Notes: generated by a model from the letters alone, not told the origin. A stretch of 64,000 nt of DNA from Rhodobiaceae bacterium (GCA_028278505.1 JANQEG010000079.1:1-64000), one strand, 5' to 3'; shown: positions 10,725 to 21,999, counted from the stretch's first letter. Program-made: numbers and translations.

Positions 10725-11881
10725 TGGTCAGCCGCGCCGATCGCAGCGCGTTCGCGGAATGGTGGTGGACGGTCGACCGGCTGATGGTCGCCGCCCTGAT
10801 CGTGCTTATCGTCGGCGGCATCGTGCTGTCGTTTGCGGCAAGCCCCGCGGTCGCCGAACGCTACGACCTCGATCCCTACCATTTCGTCAAGCGCCAGGCG
10901 TTCTTCGTCCTCCCCGCGCTTATCGTTCTGTTCGCGGTGTCGTTGCTTAAGCCGCGAGAGGTGCGCCGGGTGGCGTTGATCGTCTTTGTGGTCGGGCTGG
11001 TGCTCCTGCTGCTCACGCTGGTCTTCGGCAGCGAGGTCAAGGGCTCGCGGCGCTGGATCAGCCTCGGCTTGATCTCGCTGCAGCCCTCGGAAATCGTCAA
11101 GCCCGCCTTCGTCGTGCTGACCGCCTGGCTGTTTTCCGAAAGCATGCGGCGCAGCGACATTCCCGGCAATCTGCTGGCGACCGGGCTGCTGGTGCTGTTC
11201 GTGGTGCCGCTGCTGCTGCAGCCGGATTTCGGCCAGACGCTGCTGGTCGTCACCGTCTGGGGGGTGATGTTCTTCATGGCCGGCCTGACCTGGCCGTGGA
11301 TCGCCGCGCTCGCCGGCCTCGGTGCTGCCGGCCTTGTTGCCGCCTATTCCCGCAATGCGCATTTCGCCGACCGCATCGACCGTTTCCTCAATCCCGAAAT
11401 CAGCGATACCTATCAGGTCGACCGGGCGATCAGATCGTTCATCGACGGCGGCTGGCTCGGCAAGGGGCCGGGCGAGGGCACGGTGAAGCGCGGGCTGCCC
11501 GACTCGCACACCGACTTCATTTTTGCCGTCGCCGGCGAGGAATTCGGCATCTTCCTGTGCCTGATCCTCTTGGCCGTGTTCAGCTTCATTGTCTTTCGCG
11601 GCCTCGTCCACGCCTATCGCGAGGATAACGCCTTCATCCGTCTGGCGAGCGCCGGGCTGGTCGGGCTGTTCGGCGTCCAGGCGGCGATCAACATGGCCGT
11701 CAATGTCCACCTCATTCCCGCCAAGGGCATGACGCTGCCCTTCGTCTCCTATGGCGGCTCGTCGCTGGTCTCGGTGGCGTTCGGCATGGGCCTTCTCGTC
11801 GCGCTGACACGAAAAAGGCTGCGCGTCGCCCACGAATCGCGGCAGATGCTCGGCCGGCCGGCAATCGGCGGCGGGATATAG
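10724..11881 (+). CDS. ftsW: Septal peptidoglycan glycosyltransferase FtsW
   Basis: A 385-residue SEDS-family membrane protein with about ten predicted helices. FtsW polymerises lipid II at the septum together with FtsI. Characteristic stretches are GSRRWISLGLISLQPSEIVKPAFV, seen in pieces from about residue 107, the periplasmic GxGxGEGTVKRGLPDSHTDF loop region, and LPFVSYGGSS near the C-terminus. It sits between murD and murG as in other Gram-negative clusters. Confidence 0.96.
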   Translation: MVSRADRSAFAEWWWTVDRLMVAALIVLIVGGIVLSFAASPAVAERYDLDPYHFVKRQAFFVLPALIVLFAVSLLKPREVRRVALIVFVVGLVLLLLTLVFGSEVKGSRRWISLGLISLQPSEIVKPAFVVLTAWLFSESMRRSDIPGNLLATGLLVLFVVPLLLQPDFGQTLLVVTVWGVMFFMAGLTWPWIAALAGLGAAGLVAAYSRNAHFADRIDRFLNPEISDTYQVDRAIRSFIDGGWLGKGPGEGTVKRGLPDSHTDFIFAVAGEEFGIFLCLILLAVFSFIVFRGLVHAYREDNAFIRLASAGLVGLFGVQAAINMAVNVHLIPAKGMTLPFVSYGGSSLVSVAFGMGLLVALTRKRLRVAHESRQMLGRPAIGGGI

Positions 11882-11902
11882 AAGCGGGGACGGAAGGCGG
11901 GA

Positions 11903-13042
11903 ATGGCCGGGACGATACTCATTGCGGCAGGCGGAACCGGGGGACATCTGTTTCCCGCCCACGCGCTCAGCGCCGAACTCGGCCGGCGCGGCTGGTCCGT
12001 GCAGCTCGCCACCGATGAGCGCATCGACCGCTACGGCACCAATTTCCCGGCCGAGCAGGTCCATATCATCGCCTCGGCAACCGTCAGCGGCGCCTCGCCG
12101 GTGGCGATCGCGCGGGCGGGCAGCGAGATCGTCCGCGGCATCCTGCAGTCGTTCCGGCTGATCATGAAGGAGCAGCCCCGTGTCGTGGTCGGCTTCGGCG
12201 GCTATCCGTCGGTGCCGCCGCTGTTTGCCGGCTGGCTGAAGCGGATCCCGATCATCATCCACGAGCAGAATGCGGTGCTCGGCCGCGCCAACCGGCTGCT
12301 GGTGAAGCAGGCCGCGGCCGTCGCCACGAGTTTTCCGAAAGTGCAACATCTGGACGTTGCCGCAGCAAGGATCGAGCGCACCGGCAATCCGGTGCGCGAT
12401 GCGGTCGCCGCGGCCTCGCGAAAACCCTATGCGCTGCCCGAGCGGACCGGCGAGTTCCGCATCCTGGTGTTCGGCGGCAGCCAGGGCGCGCGCTATTTCA
12501 GCGACATCGTGCCGGCGGCGATCGGGCTCCTGAGCGAAGCCGAGCGCGCCCGCATCCGGCTCACCCAGCAATGCCGGCCCGAAGACATGGCGCGGGTTCG
12601 CGACGCCTATGACCGGCTGGCGGTCGAGGCCGATCTCGGCACGTTTTTCGTCGACGTGCCCGAACGCATGGGCGCGGCGCAGCTTGTCATTTCACGCTCC
12701 GGCGCCTCGACCGTGGCCGAACTCGCCGTCATCGGCCGGCCGGCGATCCTGGTGCCGTTCCCGCACGCGCTCGACCAGGACCAGGCGACCAATGCCGGCG
12801 TGCTCGCCGATGAGGGCGCGGCGATCGTCGCCGAGCAGGCGAAATTCGGCCCCGAACGGCTTGCCGACGAATTGCGCGGGCTGATGTCGGACCCGATGCG
12901 GCTGGCGCCGATGGCCGCGGCGGCGCGGCGGATCGGCCGGCCCGACGCGGTCTATCGGCTGGCCGATCTGGTGGAGCGGGTGGCAAGGGAAGCGGGTGGA
13001 CAATCGACTGAGAGCAGGACAGACAATGAAGATGCCGCGTGA
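11903..13042 (+). CDS. murG: UDP-GlcNAc:lipid I N-acetylglucosaminyltransferase MurG
   Basis: A 379-residue GT-B glycosyltransferase of the inner face of the cytoplasmic membrane that converts lipid I to lipid II. The glycine-rich loop GGTGGH occupies residues 10-15; [12 protein letters not shown] and [12 protein letters not shown] follow, and the second Rossmann half carries VFGGSQGA and the [11 protein letters not shown] nucleotide-sugar site. The 3' end overlaps murC by 17 bases. Confidence 0.96.
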   Translation: MAGTILIAAGGTGGHLFPAHALSAELGRRGWSVQLATDERIDRYGTNFPAEQVHIIASATVSGASPVAIARAGSEIVRGILQSFRLIMKEQPRVVVGFGGYPSVPPLFAGWLKRIPIIIHEQNAVLGRANRLLVKQAAAVATSFPKVQHLDVAAARIERTGNPVRDAVAAASRKPYALPERTGEFRILVFGGSQGARYFSDIVPAAIGLLSEAERARIRLTQQCRPEDMARVRDAYDRLAVEADLGTFFVDVPERMGAAQLVISRSGASTVAELAVIGRPAILVPFPHALDQDQATNAGVLADEGAAIVAEQAKFGPERLADELRGLMSDPMRLAPMAAAARRIGRPDAVYRLADLVERVAREAGGQSTESRTDNEDAA

Positions 13043-14450
13043 CATAGGGCCGATCCACTTCATCGGCATCGGCGGCATCGGCATGAGCGGCATTGCCGAG
13101 GTGCTGCACAATCTCGGCTATACGGTGCAGGGCAGCGACGTTGCCGAGAACGCCAATGTCCAGCGCCTGAAGGGCAAGGGCGTCGCCGTTTCGATCGGCC
13201 ACCGGGCGGAGAATCTCGGCGATGCCCAGGTGGTCGTCGTTTCCTCGGCGATCAGGCCCGACAATGCGGAGATGCAGGCGGCGCGGACCCAGCTTCTGCC
13301 GGTCGTCCGGCGCGCCGAAATGCTCGCCGAACTGATGCGGCTGCAATCGTCGATCGCCATCGCCGGCACCCACGGCAAGACCACGACCACGTCGATGGTC
13401 GCCGCCCTGCTCGATGCCGGCGGCTACGATCCGACCGTCATCAATGGCGGCATCATCAACGCCTACGGCACCAATGCGCGGCTCGGCGGTGGCGAGTGGA
13501 TGGTGGTCGAGGCGGATGAATCCGACGGCAGCTTCGTGCGGCTGCCGGCCGATATCGCCGTCATCACCAATATCGATCCCGAGCATCTCGACCACTACGG
13601 CACCTTCGACCGGGTCCGCGAGGGATTCGAGGCCTTTGTCGAGAACGTGCCGTTCTACGGTTTCGCGGTGATGTGCAGCGACCATGCGGAGGTGCAGTCG
13701 CTGATCGGCCGCATCGGCGACCGCCGCATCATCACCTATGGCGAGAACCCGCAGGCCGATGTGCGCTATGTCGATCTCGAGCTCGACGGGCCGGTGTCGC
13801 GTTTCGCCGTCGACATCCGCGACCGGCGCGGCGGCGCGGCGCGGCGCATTGACGGGCTGGGCCTGCCGATGCCCGGCCGCCACAACGTCTCCAACGCCAC
13901 CGCGGCGATCGCCGTTGCCGATGAACTCGGCATACCGGCGGACGCAATCCGCGCCGGGCTCTCCGGCTTCGGCGGCGTAAAACGCCGCTTCACCCACACC
14001 GGCAATTGGGACGGCGTCGACATCTTCGACGATTACGGCCATCACCCGGTGGAGATCGCCGCCGTGCTGAGCGCGGCGCGGACCGCCGCCAATGGCAGTG
14101 TCGTCGCCGTGGTGCAGCCGCACCGCTACACGCGGCTGCGCGACCATTTCGACGAGTTCTGCTCCTGCTTCAACGACGCAGACACGGTGATCGTCGCCGA
14201 TGTCTATCCGGCCGGCGAGGCGCCGATCGAGGGCGTCGACCGGGCCGCGTTCGTGGCCGGCCTGAAGGCCCGCGGCCATCGCCACGTGCTGCCGCTGGAG
14301 GGGGCGCACCAACTCGCCTCGCTGATCGCTGGCATCGCCCGGCCGGGCGATTTCGTCGTCTGCCTCGGCGCCGGCAACATCACCGCCTGGGCCAACGCGC
14401 TGCCCGGCGAGCTTGCGGCCTATACGCCCGGCGGCGGGGAGGGCGAATGA
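13026..14450 (+). CDS. murC: UDP-MurNAc:L-alanine ligase MurC
   Basis: A 474-residue Mur ligase that adds the first stem-peptide amino acid. The N-terminus reads [20 protein letters not shown], a standard MurC nucleotide-binding start, and the ATP loop GTHGKTTTT begins at residue 114. EADESDGSF and YGHHPVEI are further MurC motifs. I chose ATG 13026 because a longer in-frame version adds only ten atypical residues; the chosen start lies inside the last codons of murG. Confidence 0.95.
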   Translation: MKMPRDIGPIHFIGIGGIGMSGIAEVLHNLGYTVQGSDVAENANVQRLKGKGVAVSIGHRAENLGDAQVVVVSSAIRPDNAEMQAARTQLLPVVRRAEMLAELMRLQSSIAIAGTHGKTTTTSMVAALLDAGGYDPTVINGGIINAYGTNARLGGGEWMVVEADESDGSFVRLPADIAVITNIDPEHLDHYGTFDRVREGFEAFVENVPFYGFAVMCSDHAEVQSLIGRIGDRRIITYGENPQADVRYVDLELDGPVSRFAVDIRDRRGGAARRIDGLGLPMPGRHNVSNATAAIAVADELGIPADAIRAGLSGFGGVKRRFTHTGNWDGVDIFDDYGHHPVEIAAVLSAARTAANGSVVAVVQPHRYTRLRDHFDEFCSCFNDADTVIVADVYPAGEAPIEGVDRAAFVAGLKARGHRHVLPLEGAHQLASLIAGIARPGDFVVCLGAGNITAWANALPGELAAYTPGGGEGE

Positions 14451-15400
14451 CCGTCGGCGCGGCGCATTTCGACATCGAGGCCCTCAGGGCAAGTGTCCGC
14501 GGTCGGTTCGAGGCCGCCGCGCCGCTGGCGCCGATCACCTGGTTCCGGGTCGGCGGGCCGGCCGAATGGCTGTTTTCGCCGGCTGATGAGGAAGATCTGG
14601 CGGCGCTGCTTGCCGCACTGCCGGCCTCGGTGCCGGTGACGGTGATCGGGCTCGCCTCGAACCTGCTCGTCCGCGACGGCGGCATTCCCGGCCTCGTCGT
14701 CAAGCTCGGCCGCGGCTTCAACGCGATTTCGGTCGAACCGGACCATCGGATCCGGGTCGGCGCAGGCGTGCCCGATGCCCGGCTTGCGACCGCGGCAGCG
14801 GAGGCCGGTATTGCCGGGCTTGCCTTCTATCGCGGTATTCCGGGCGGCATCGGCGGAGCGCTCAAGATGAATGCCGGCTGCTATGGCAGCGAGACCAGGG
14901 ACCGGCTCATCGAAGCGCGGGCGGTCGATCGCCGCGGCAACACGCATCTCTTGAAGACCGCCGATTTCGGCTATGGCTACCGCCATTCCGCGGTACCCGA
15001 CGACCTGATCTTCACCGAAGCGCTGTTTCAGGGCGAGCCCGGCGATCCGGACCGGCTGCGCGCCGAAATGGCCGAAATCACCGAGGCCCGCGAGGCGAGC
15101 CAGCCGGTCAAGAGCCGCACCGGCGGCTCCACCTTCAAGAACCCGCCGGGCGGCAAAGCGTGGCAGTTGATCGACGCGGCGGGCTGCCGCGGCCTTGCCG
15201 TCGGCGGTGCCCAAATCTCCGAAAAGCACTGCAATTTCCTGATCAACACCGGCGCGGCGACGGCCTACGACCTGGAACGGCTCGGCGAGACGGTGCGGCA
15301 GCGTGTGCGCGAGACGAGCGGGGTTGCGCTCGACTGGGAAATCAAGCGGGTCGGCCGCTTCGCCGAAGGCCGCGCCGTCGACGAATTCCTCGGGGGATGA
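14447..15400 (+). CDS. murB: UDP-N-acetylenolpyruvoylglucosamine reductase MurB
   Basis: A 317-residue FAD-dependent reductase that makes UDP-MurNAc from the enolpyruvyl intermediate. Visible are [11 protein letters not shown] and the [12 protein letters not shown]-binding segment, [18 protein letters not shown] in the middle, and [13 protein letters not shown] followed by a late WEIKRVG. The short form without the extra Tyr loop fits type II MurB. The start overlaps the murC stop by 4 bases; the stop overlaps ddl by 4 bases. Confidence 0.95.
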   Translation: MTVGAAHFDIEALRASVRGRFEAAAPLAPITWFRVGGPAEWLFSPADEEDLAALLAALPASVPVTVIGLASNLLVRDGGIPGLVVKLGRGFNAISVEPDHRIRVGAGVPDARLATAAAEAGIAGLAFYRGIPGGIGGALKMNAGCYGSETRDRLIEARAVDRRGNTHLLKTADFGYGYRHSAVPDDLIFTEALFQGEPGDPDRLRAEMAEITEAREASQPVKSRTGGSTFKNPPGGKAWQLIDAAGCRGLAVGGAQISEKHCNFLINTGAATAYDLERLGETVRQRVRETSGVALDWEIKRVGRFAEGRAVDEFLGG

Positions 15401-16335
15401 CGATGGGCCGGCGATATGAACATATTGCGGTGCTGATGGGCGGCTGGTCGTCGGAGCGCGAGGTGAGCCTTGATACCGGCGAGGCGTGCGCCGATGCGGC
15501 CGAGCGCGCCGGCTACCGCGTCAGCCGCGTCGATGTCGACCGCGACATCGCCAGCACGCTGTCGGAATTGCGGCCCGATGCGGCGTTCAATGCGCTCCAT
15601 GGTCCCTTCGGCGAGGACGGCACGATCCAGGGCGTGCTCGAAATCCTCGATATCCCCTATACCCATTCCGGCGTGCTCGCCTCGGCGCTGGCCATGGACA
15701 AGGAGAAGGCGAAGACGATCTTCCGCGCCGCCCACATTCCGGTGGCGGAATCGCGGATCGTCAGCCGCGCGGAGGCGGCCCGCGGCCACGCCATGACACC
15801 GCCCTATGTGATCAAGCCGGTGGCGGAGGGATCGAGCTGCGGCGTCTTCATCGTCGGCGAGGACATGGAGCATCCGCCCCAGGAACTGCACGCCGCCGCG
15901 TGGCCCTACGGCGACCGGCTGATGGTCGAGCGCTATATCGCCGGGCGCGAACTGACCTGCGCGGTTATGGGCGACGTGGCGCTCGGCGTCATCGATATCG
16001 TGTCGGAGGGACACAGATTCTACAATTACGAATCAAAATACCTTCCCGGCGGCTCGCGGCACATCCTGCCGGCCGAAATTTCACCGAATATTTACCAAGA
16101 TGTACAGAAGCTAACCCTTAAGGCGCATACGGCGCTTGGCTGTCGTGGCGTGACGCGGGCGGATTTTCGTTATGACGACCGGTTGCACGGAACCGGCGAA
16201 CTGATCTGTCTGGAAGTCAACACGCAGCCGGGAATGACGGCGACCTCGCTCGTGCCCGAGCTGGCGGCGCATGCCGGGCACGATTTCGAGGAGCTGGTGA
16301 GCTGGATCGTGGAGGACGCATCTTGCGGCCGGTGA
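15397..16335 (+). CDS. ddl: D-alanine--D-alanine ligase
   Basis: A 312-residue ATP-grasp enzyme that joins two D-alanines for MurF. Motifs: [14 protein letters not shown] near the N-terminus, [16 protein letters not shown], the ATP-grasp lysine in [21 protein letters not shown], and the metal-binding [13 protein letters not shown] near the C-terminus. Two close starts are possible, ATG 15397 (overlapping the murB stop) and ATG 15403. This is the DdlB-like copy of the division cluster. Confidence 0.95.
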   Translation: MTMGRRYEHIAVLMGGWSSEREVSLDTGEACADAAERAGYRVSRVDVDRDIASTLSELRPDAAFNALHGPFGEDGTIQGVLEILDIPYTHSGVLASALAMDKEKAKTIFRAAHIPVAESRIVSRAEAARGHAMTPPYVIKPVAEGSSCGVFIVGEDMEHPPQELHAAAWPYGDRLMVERYIAGRELTCAVMGDVALGVIDIVSEGHRFYNYESKYLPGGSRHILPAEISPNIYQDVQKLTLKAHTALGCRGVTRADFRYDDRLHGTGELICLEVNTQPGMTATSLVPELAAHAGHDFEELVSWIVEDASCGR

Positions 16336-16364
16336 CGCAAGTACCGAAAGGACCGGAGGTGCCG

Positions 16365-17306
16365 ATGCACCTGCCGGCGACCGCGGAAGCGCAGCTTCCC
16401 GCGGAACGCCCGCGCGATCTGCGCGCCCGCGCCATCGATCTGGTGCCGATGCCGGTCCGCGCCCGCGCGCGCCGCTTCTCCGCCGACCGCCTCAGCGCAC
16501 CGCGCGGCCTCGGGACGGTGCTGGCGGCGGCGCTGTTCGCGGCCGCCGGTGTCTATGGAACAACGCTGAGCGGGGCGGGCGAGAGCATCTCCGGCAAGAT
16601 CGTCAGGGCCGCCGAAGCGGTGACCGCCAGTCTCGGCTTCGGCATCGACACGATCCGGATTACCGGCCAGCGCCAGGCCGATGAAGAGACCATTCTCTCC
16701 TATCTCGGCGTCCATGAAGGATCGTCGATGATCTTCTTCGACGCCGCGGCGGCGCGCGACCGGGTCGCCCAGGCGCCGTGGATCGCTACCGCCTCGGTCC
16801 TGAAACTCTTCCCCCATACGCTCGAAGTTGCGGTCACCGAACACGCCGCCTTTGCCCGCTGGCAGCACGACCTTGCCGTATCGGTGATCGATCGCAGCGG
16901 CCGCATCATCGCGCCGGTCGTGCCGTCTTCAGTTGCCGAACTGCCGCTCGTCGTCGGTCCGGGTGCGGCCGCGCGCGCCGCCGCGCTGTTCGATGTCCTC
17001 GACCGCTTCCCGTTCATCGCCGCCAGGGTGCGCGTCGCCTCGCTGATCGCCGAACGCCGCTGGAACCTGGTGGTCGACAACGGCGTCGAGGTGCGGCTGC
17101 CCGAGGGCGACATCACCGCTGCCGTTGCGGAACTCGCCGTGCTCGATCGCGACCAGGCGATCCTCGACCGCGACATCGTCGCCATCGATCTGCGCTTTGC
17201 CGACCGGCTCTACGTGCGGCTGGCGCCGGAGGCGGCGGCCAAGCGCAGCAAGACGCTGAAGGAGAACGCCAAAAAGGCGCGGAAAAAGGCGGGGGCGCGG
17301 ATATGA
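16365..17306 (+). CDS. ftsQ: Cell division protein FtsQ
   Basis: A 313-residue bitopic division protein. It has a basic, proline-containing cytoplasmic N-terminus, one transmembrane helix at about residues 48-66, then a periplasmic POTRA domain beginning IDTIRITGQRQADEETIL, followed by the FtsQ beta domain and a lysine-rich tail. I place the start at ATG 16365 because GGACCGGAGGTG lies just upstream; an in-frame TTG at 16323 would overlap ddl and adds 14 residues. The stop overlaps ftsA by 4 bases. Confidence 0.92.
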   Translation: MHLPATAEAQLPAERPRDLRARAIDLVPMPVRARARRFSADRLSAPRGLGTVLAAALFAAAGVYGTTLSGAGESISGKIVRAAEAVTASLGFGIDTIRITGQRQADEETILSYLGVHEGSSMIFFDAAAARDRVAQAPWIATASVLKLFPHTLEVAVTEHAAFARWQHDLAVSVIDRSGRIIAPVVPSSVAELPLVVGPGAAARAAALFDVLDRFPFIAARVRVASLIAERRWNLVVDNGVEVRLPEGDITAAVAELAVLDRDQAILDRDIVAIDLRFADRLYVRLAPEAAAKRSKTLKENAKKARKKAGARI

Positions 17307-18625
17307 GCCAGCACCACGACCGCCGCTACTCCCGCCTGCGCCCGCTGCCGAGCCGGCGCTCGGTCATCGTGTCCGTGCTCGATGTCGGCTCCAGCAAGAT
17401 CGCCTGCCTGATCGCCCGGCTCAACCGCGCCGAGGCGAGCGAGGTGTTGCGCGGCCGCACCCACACCATCGAGGTCATCGGCATCGGCCACCACCGCTCG
17501 GCCGGCATCAAGTCCGGCGTCGTCGTCGATCTCGACCAGGCGGAGCGGACGATCCGGCAGACCGTCGATGCGGCCGAACGCATGGCCGGGGTGACGATCG
17601 AATCGCTGATCGTGTCGATTTCCTGCGGCCGCATCGGCAGCGAGAATTTCTCCGCCAGCGTCTCGCTCGCCGGCCACGAGGTCGAAGAGGCCGATATCCA
17701 CCGCGTGCTCGCCGCCGGCAGTTCTCATTCGGTGCGCGACGGCCGCCGCGTCGTCCATTCGCTGCCGATCGGCTATGCGCTCGACGGCAATCGCGGCATC
17801 TGCGATCCGCGCGGCATGCTCGGCGACCGGCTCGGCGTCGACATGCACGTGCTCACCGCCGATGCGGCGCCGCTCGCCAATCTGGAACTGTGCATCAACC
17901 GCTGCCATCTGCAGGTCGAGGCGATGGTGGCGACGCCCTATGCCAGCGGCCTGTCGACGCTGGTCGACGACGAGGCCGAACTGGGCGTGGCCTGCGTCGA
18001 CATGGGCGGCGGCACCACGACGGTCGCCGTGTTCATGGACGGCCAGTTCGTCCATGCCGATGCGATCGCGCTCGGCGGCCATCACGTCACCACCGATATC
18101 GCCCGCGGGCTGTCGACGCGGCTGGCCGATGCGGAGCGGATCAAGACGCTTTACGGATCGGCGCTGCCGAGCGCCGCCGATGAGCGCGATATCCTGACCG
18201 TGCCGCCGGTCGGCGAGGACGACCGCGACGTGCCCAACCACGTGCCGCGAACGACGCTGACACGGATCATCCGGCCGCGGGTCGAGGAAATCCTCGAACT
18301 GGTGCGCGACCGGCTGTCGGCGAGCGGATTTGCCTCCCTGGTCGGCCGCCGGCTGGTGCTGACGGGCGGCGCCAGCCAGCTCAGCGGCCTGTCGGAGGTG
18401 GCGCGGCGGATCGTTGCGCGCAATGTGCGGCTGGGGCGGCCGCTCGGGGTTACCGGGCTGCCGGAGGCGGCCAAGGGACCCGCTTTCGGGGGGGTGGTCG
18501 GCCTGTTGATCTATCCGCAGGTCGCCCAGATCGAGCACTTCGAGATGAAACGGCCGCGCCGGCTTTTGACCGGCACCGGCAGCTATCTGGCAAGGGTCGG
18601 ACAATGGATAAGAGAAAGTTTCTGA
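17303..18625 (+). CDS. ftsA: Cell division protein FtsA
   Basis: A 440-residue actin-like ATPase that tethers FtsZ to the membrane. The N-terminal phosphate loop VLDVGSSKIACLIARL, the DMGGGTTTVAVF second phosphate motif and the LTGGASQLSGL adenosine motif define the family. The C-terminus RRLLTGTGSYLARVGQWIRESF region ends in an amphipathic stretch that would be the membrane-targeting helix. The start overlaps the ftsQ stop by 4 bases; 115 bases then separate it from ftsZ. Confidence 0.96.
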   Translation: MSQHHDRRYSRLRPLPSRRSVIVSVLDVGSSKIACLIARLNRAEASEVLRGRTHTIEVIGIGHHRSAGIKSGVVVDLDQAERTIRQTVDAAERMAGVTIESLIVSISCGRIGSENFSASVSLAGHEVEEADIHRVLAAGSSHSVRDGRRVVHSLPIGYALDGNRGICDPRGMLGDRLGVDMHVLTADAAPLANLELCINRCHLQVEAMVATPYASGLSTLVDDEAELGVACVDMGGGTTTVAVFMDGQFVHADAIALGGHHVTTDIARGLSTRLADAERIKTLYGSALPSAADERDILTVPPVGEDDRDVPNHVPRTTLTRIIRPRVEEILELVRDRLSASGFASLVGRRLVLTGGASQLSGLSEVARRIVARNVRLGRPLGVTGLPEAAKGPAFGGVVGLLIYPQVAQIEHFEMKRPRRLLTGTGSYLARVGQWIRESF

Positions 18626-18740
18626 TCCGAACGAATAGACGAGGCGTCTGTAATACCGCGGACCGCATCCCGGCGGTCGTGAAACGACAATCGATGCCGG
18701 ACCTTCAATGCGGTCGGCACAGGAACTCATGAGGGTGCCA

Positions 18741-20561
18741 ATGACCATCAACCTGCAGATGCCCGACGTCAAGGAGCTGAAGCCGCGGATTACCGTCTTC
18801 GGCGTCGGCGGAGCCGGCGGCAACGCCGTCAACAACATGATCGAAACCGGTCTCGACGGAGTCGACTTCGTCGTCGCCAATACCGATGCGCAGGCGCTTC
18901 TGATGTCCAAGAGCGAGCGCGTCGTGCAGATGGGTATCGCGGTCACCGAAGGGCTCGGCGCCGGTTCGCAGCCGGAGGTCGGCTGCGCGGCCGCCGAGGA
19001 GGTGATCGACGAGATCAACGACCATCTGAGCGGCGCTCACATGGTGTTCATCACCGCCGGCATGGGCGGCGGCACCGGCACCGGTGCGGCGCCGGTGATC
19101 GCCAAGGCGGCGCGGGAACTCGGCATTCTCACCGTCGGCGTGGTGACCAAACCGTTCCACTTCGAGGGCGCAAGGCGCATGCGGGTGGCCGATTCCGGCA
19201 TTATCGAACTGCAGAAAACGGTCGATACGCTGATCGTCATTCCCAACCAGAACCTGTTTCGCGTGGCCAATGAGAAGACCACCTTCGCCGACGCCTTCGC
19301 GCTCGCCGACCAGGTGCTCTATTCGGGCGTTGCCTGCATCACCGATCTGATGGTCAAGGAAGGGCTGATCAATCTCGACTTCGCCGATGTCCGCTCGATC
19401 ATGCGCGGCATGGGCAAGGCGATGATGGGCACCGGCGAGGCGTCCGGCGAGAAGCGGGCGATCCAGGCGGCCGAGGCGGCGATCGCCAATCCGCTGCTCG
19501 ACGAGGTGTCGATGCGCGGCGCCCGCGGCCTCTTGATCTCGATCACCGGCGGCAATGATCTGACGCTGTTCGAGGTCGACGAGTCGGCGACCCGGATCCG
19601 CGAGGAGGTCGATCCGGATGCCAATATCATCCTCGGTGCGACCTTCGATGATTCACTCGACGGCATCGTCCGCGTCTCGGTGGTGGCCACCGGCATCGAC
19701 GCTGAAGTCGAGATCGACGGCGAGACCGTGGCGGCGCGCACCAGCGCGCTGGCCGACCGGCTGAACGCGATCTCGGCGAGCCGCAACAAGCCGGCCGAAC
19801 CGGTCGCGCCGGCGGTACCTGCGGCGGAGACCGCGGAAGCGGAAATCGAGGCGGAACTGAAGATCCCGGAACCGGCGATCGAGCACGTCGCCGAGGACCC
19901 GGAGGTGACGATCGAGCGCTACGTGCCCGATGCGGCCGCGTTTGCCGGGCCGGAGCCGGAAATCGAGGACGAACCGGTCGCGCCGGCCGCAGCCGACGCG
20001 GAACCGGCGCCGAAAGTGTTCATCCCGCCGGAGGTGGTCACCGCCGAACGGGCGGCGCCGCGCATGCCGCAGGTCGATGATTTCCCGGCGGTCGCCCAGC
20101 GCGAATTGCGCCGCAAGACCGAGGCGGGGGCGGGCGACGATCGCCCCGGCCGCGACGCGCACGACGAGATCGACGACCGCGGGCCGATCGGCATCCTGCG
20201 GCGGCTGGCGCATGTCGGCCTCGGGCGTCGCGAGGAGCCGGCCGAGGAACGGCAGCAGCACCGGGAGCCGGTGAAGCGGCCGCGTCCCGCCGCCCGCGAA
20301 GCGGCGCCGGCAGCCGCGCAAAGGCGCCCGGAGGCGGCGGCGCGACCCGCCGAGGCGAGGGCGGCGCCCGAGCCGGACCGTCAGGCCGAGAAGCCGCGCC
20401 TGCCGAAGCGGCCGCCGGCACCGAGCCAGGCCGGCAATGAAGCGCTCTATCAACCGCGCAAGGGCGATCTCGACCCGCACGGCCGCGCCGTGCCGAAACG
20501 TCCCGCGCTCGACGAGGACCAGCTTGAAATCCCGGCCTTCCTGCGCCGCCAGGTGAACTGA
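18741..20561 (+). CDS. ftsZ: Cell division GTPase FtsZ, long-linker form
   Basis: A 606-residue tubulin homologue that forms the Z ring. The GTPase core covers about residues 1-330, with GGGTGTG at 109-115 and the [12 protein letters not shown]7 loop. A disordered linker of roughly 260 residues rich in Ala, Pro, Glu and Arg follows, ending in the conserved tail [10 protein letters not shown] that binds FtsA. Such long linkers are known in alphaproteobacteria. ATG 18741 is preferred over ATG 18729 because GAGGGTG lies eight bases upstream of it and MTINLQMP is the familiar start. A terminator follows. Confidence 0.97.
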   Translation: MTINLQMPDVKELKPRITVFGVGGAGGNAVNNMIETGLDGVDFVVANTDAQALLMSKSERVVQMGIAVTEGLGAGSQPEVGCAAAEEVIDEINDHLSGAHMVFITAGMGGGTGTGAAPVIAKAARELGILTVGVVTKPFHFEGARRMRVADSGIIELQKTVDTLIVIPNQNLFRVANEKTTFADAFALADQVLYSGVACITDLMVKEGLINLDFADVRSIMRGMGKAMMGTGEASGEKRAIQAAEAAIANPLLDEVSMRGARGLLISITGGNDLTLFEVDESATRIREEVDPDANIILGATFDDSLDGIVRVSVVATGIDAEVEIDGETVAARTSALADRLNAISASRNKPAEPVAPAVPAAETAEAEIEAELKIPEPAIEHVAEDPEVTIERYVPDAAAFAGPEPEIEDEPVAPAAADAEPAPKVFIPPEVVTAERAAPRMPQVDDFPAVAQRELRRKTEAGAGDDRPGRDAHDEIDDRGPIGILRRLAHVGLGRREEPAEERQQHREPVKRPRPAAREAAPAAAQRRPEAAARPAEARAAPEPDRQAEKPRLPKRPPAPSQAGNEALYQPRKGDLDPHGRAVPKRPALDEDQLEIPAFLRRQVN

Positions 20562-20585
20562 CCGCGGTTTCCGGCACCGGCCATG

Positions 20586-20630
20586 AAAGCCCCGGACCGG
20601 CGCACCCGGCCCGGGGCTTTCGCATTTTCG
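20586..20630 (+). terminator. Intrinsic terminator after ftsZ
   Basis: A perfect 10-bp stem, AAAGCCCCGG at 20586-20595 with CCGGGGCTTT at 20611-20620, encloses a 15-base loop that can itself pair. It is followed by CGCATTTTCG. It lies 25 bases after the ftsZ stop and would end the mraZ-ftsZ transcription unit. The T run is short, so termination may be partial. Confidence 0.75.
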
Positions 20631-20860
20631 TAAGATCCTTATGCTGCGCTGCGGTAATCGGGCGATCCTTCGGTAACAGTTCGTAAAAAAGCGTGATTTG
20701 GCATTGAAGGTGCGGGCGCATAATGTTGCCGCGATTGGGGCTGCGCGCCACAATACAACCGATTCGCGGCGGACCGATGAGTAGACCGGTTCTGCGGCGC
20801 TGTTGAAAAGTAAGAATGCGCAGTCTTCCGGGGGTAGTGTCTTAACAATAGGGATCGCGC
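20631..20860. other. Intergenic stretch between ftsZ terminator and lpxC
   Basis: No gene is visible. The stretch is more AT-rich than its surroundings and should contain the lpxC promoter, but I cannot identify boxes with confidence. Confidence 0.5.
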
Positions 20861-21814
20861 ATGATCGGCTACAAGACCGGTTTCCAGACGACGATTCGCG
20901 ATTGCATCACGCTTTCGGGAATCGGTGTGCATAGTGGCAGACCGGCCGAGATGACGATCTCACCCGGCGATCCCAATACCGGTATCGTCTTCATCGTTTC
21001 CGATCCCGATACGGGGCGCGAGACGGAACTCCGCGCCGACCACATGAGCGTCTCGCCGACGGCGCTGGCGACCGTGCTCGGCGACATGTCCGGGATCTGC
21101 GTGGCCACCGTCGAGCATCTGCTTGCCGCCTTTGCTGGACTTGGCATCGACAACGCGATCGTCGAAATCGACGGCCGGGAAGTGCCGGTGCTCGACGGCA
21201 GCGCGGCCGGCTTCGTCGAGGCGATCGACGGGGTGCGGCTGACGACGTCGCGCGCGCCCAGGCGGTTCATCAAGATCCTCAAGCCCGTCCGTGTCGAAGA
21301 GGATTTGGCGTTTGGCGAGTTGCGGCCCTATGACGGCTTCCGCCTCGAGGTCGAGATCGATTTCACCAGCAAGTCCATCGGCCGCCAGCGCTATGTCGGC
21401 GATCTCTCGCCGGCGAACTTCCGGCGCGACCTCGCCCGGGCGCGCACTTTCGGTTTCTTAAGCGAAGTGGAGAAGCTCTGGGCCGCGGGCTATGCGCTCG
21501 GCTCGTCGCTGGAAAACACGGTGGTGCTTGCCGAAGACCGCATCCTCAACCCGGAAGGCCTGCGCTGGCCGGACGAGTTCGTCCGCCACAAGGCGCTCGA
21601 CGCGGTCGGCGATCTGTCGCTGCTCGGGGCGCCGATCCTCGGCTGCTACCGCTCCTATCGCGGCGGCCACCGGTTGAACTTCGCGATGGTCAAGGCGCTC
21701 GTCGCCGATCCGGAGGCCTGGACCTACGTCACCCCGGCCGCGCGCCGCGAAGTCGGCCATGCCGACCTTTCGATCGGCCTAGGCGCGCCGGCGTTTGCCG
21801 CCGACGTTTCCTGA
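20861..21814 (+). CDS. lpxC: UDP-3-O-acyl-N-acetylglucosamine deacetylase LpxC
   Basis: A 317-residue zinc amidase that catalyses the first committed step of lipid A synthesis. The N-terminus has TTIRDCITLSGIGVHSG; the zinc ligands are the histidine in VEHLLAAFAGLGIDN and the His and Asp of HKALDAVGD in the second half. The catalytic glutamate lies in the VEHLL region. It follows ftsZ in the usual order but is separated by a terminator and 299 bases, so it probably has its own promoter. Confidence 0.96.
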   Translation: MIGYKTGFQTTIRDCITLSGIGVHSGRPAEMTISPGDPNTGIVFIVSDPDTGRETELRADHMSVSPTALATVLGDMSGICVATVEHLLAAFAGLGIDNAIVEIDGREVPVLDGSAAGFVEAIDGVRLTTSRAPRRFIKILKPVRVEEDLAFGELRPYDGFRLEVEIDFTSKSIGRQRYVGDLSPANFRRDLARARTFGFLSEVEKLWAAGYALGSSLENTVVLAEDRILNPEGLRWPDEFVRHKALDAVGDLSLLGAPILGCYRSYRGGHRLNFAMVKALVADPEAWTYVTPAARREVGHADLSIGLGAPAFAADVS

Positions 21815-21999
21815 TCTCTTCCGATCCCGGTTTTCCGGCAATCCTCAGACATCGTTAACGGTGCGCCACAAAAAAGCCGAATGAATCGGTCACGAGAGTG
21901 GCGGCAGCGTGTTGTTTAGGTTAAAAAACGGCTACTTCGGCGGCATGTCGGGACGCATGCGGCCGCCAGCGAATTCGTTCAACGCTTCGGACCTTCCTG

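Noticed and set aside
16323..16364. Longer ftsQ from TTG 16323
   Set aside because: It would overlap ddl, lacks a ribosome binding site, and the ATG at 16365 has one.
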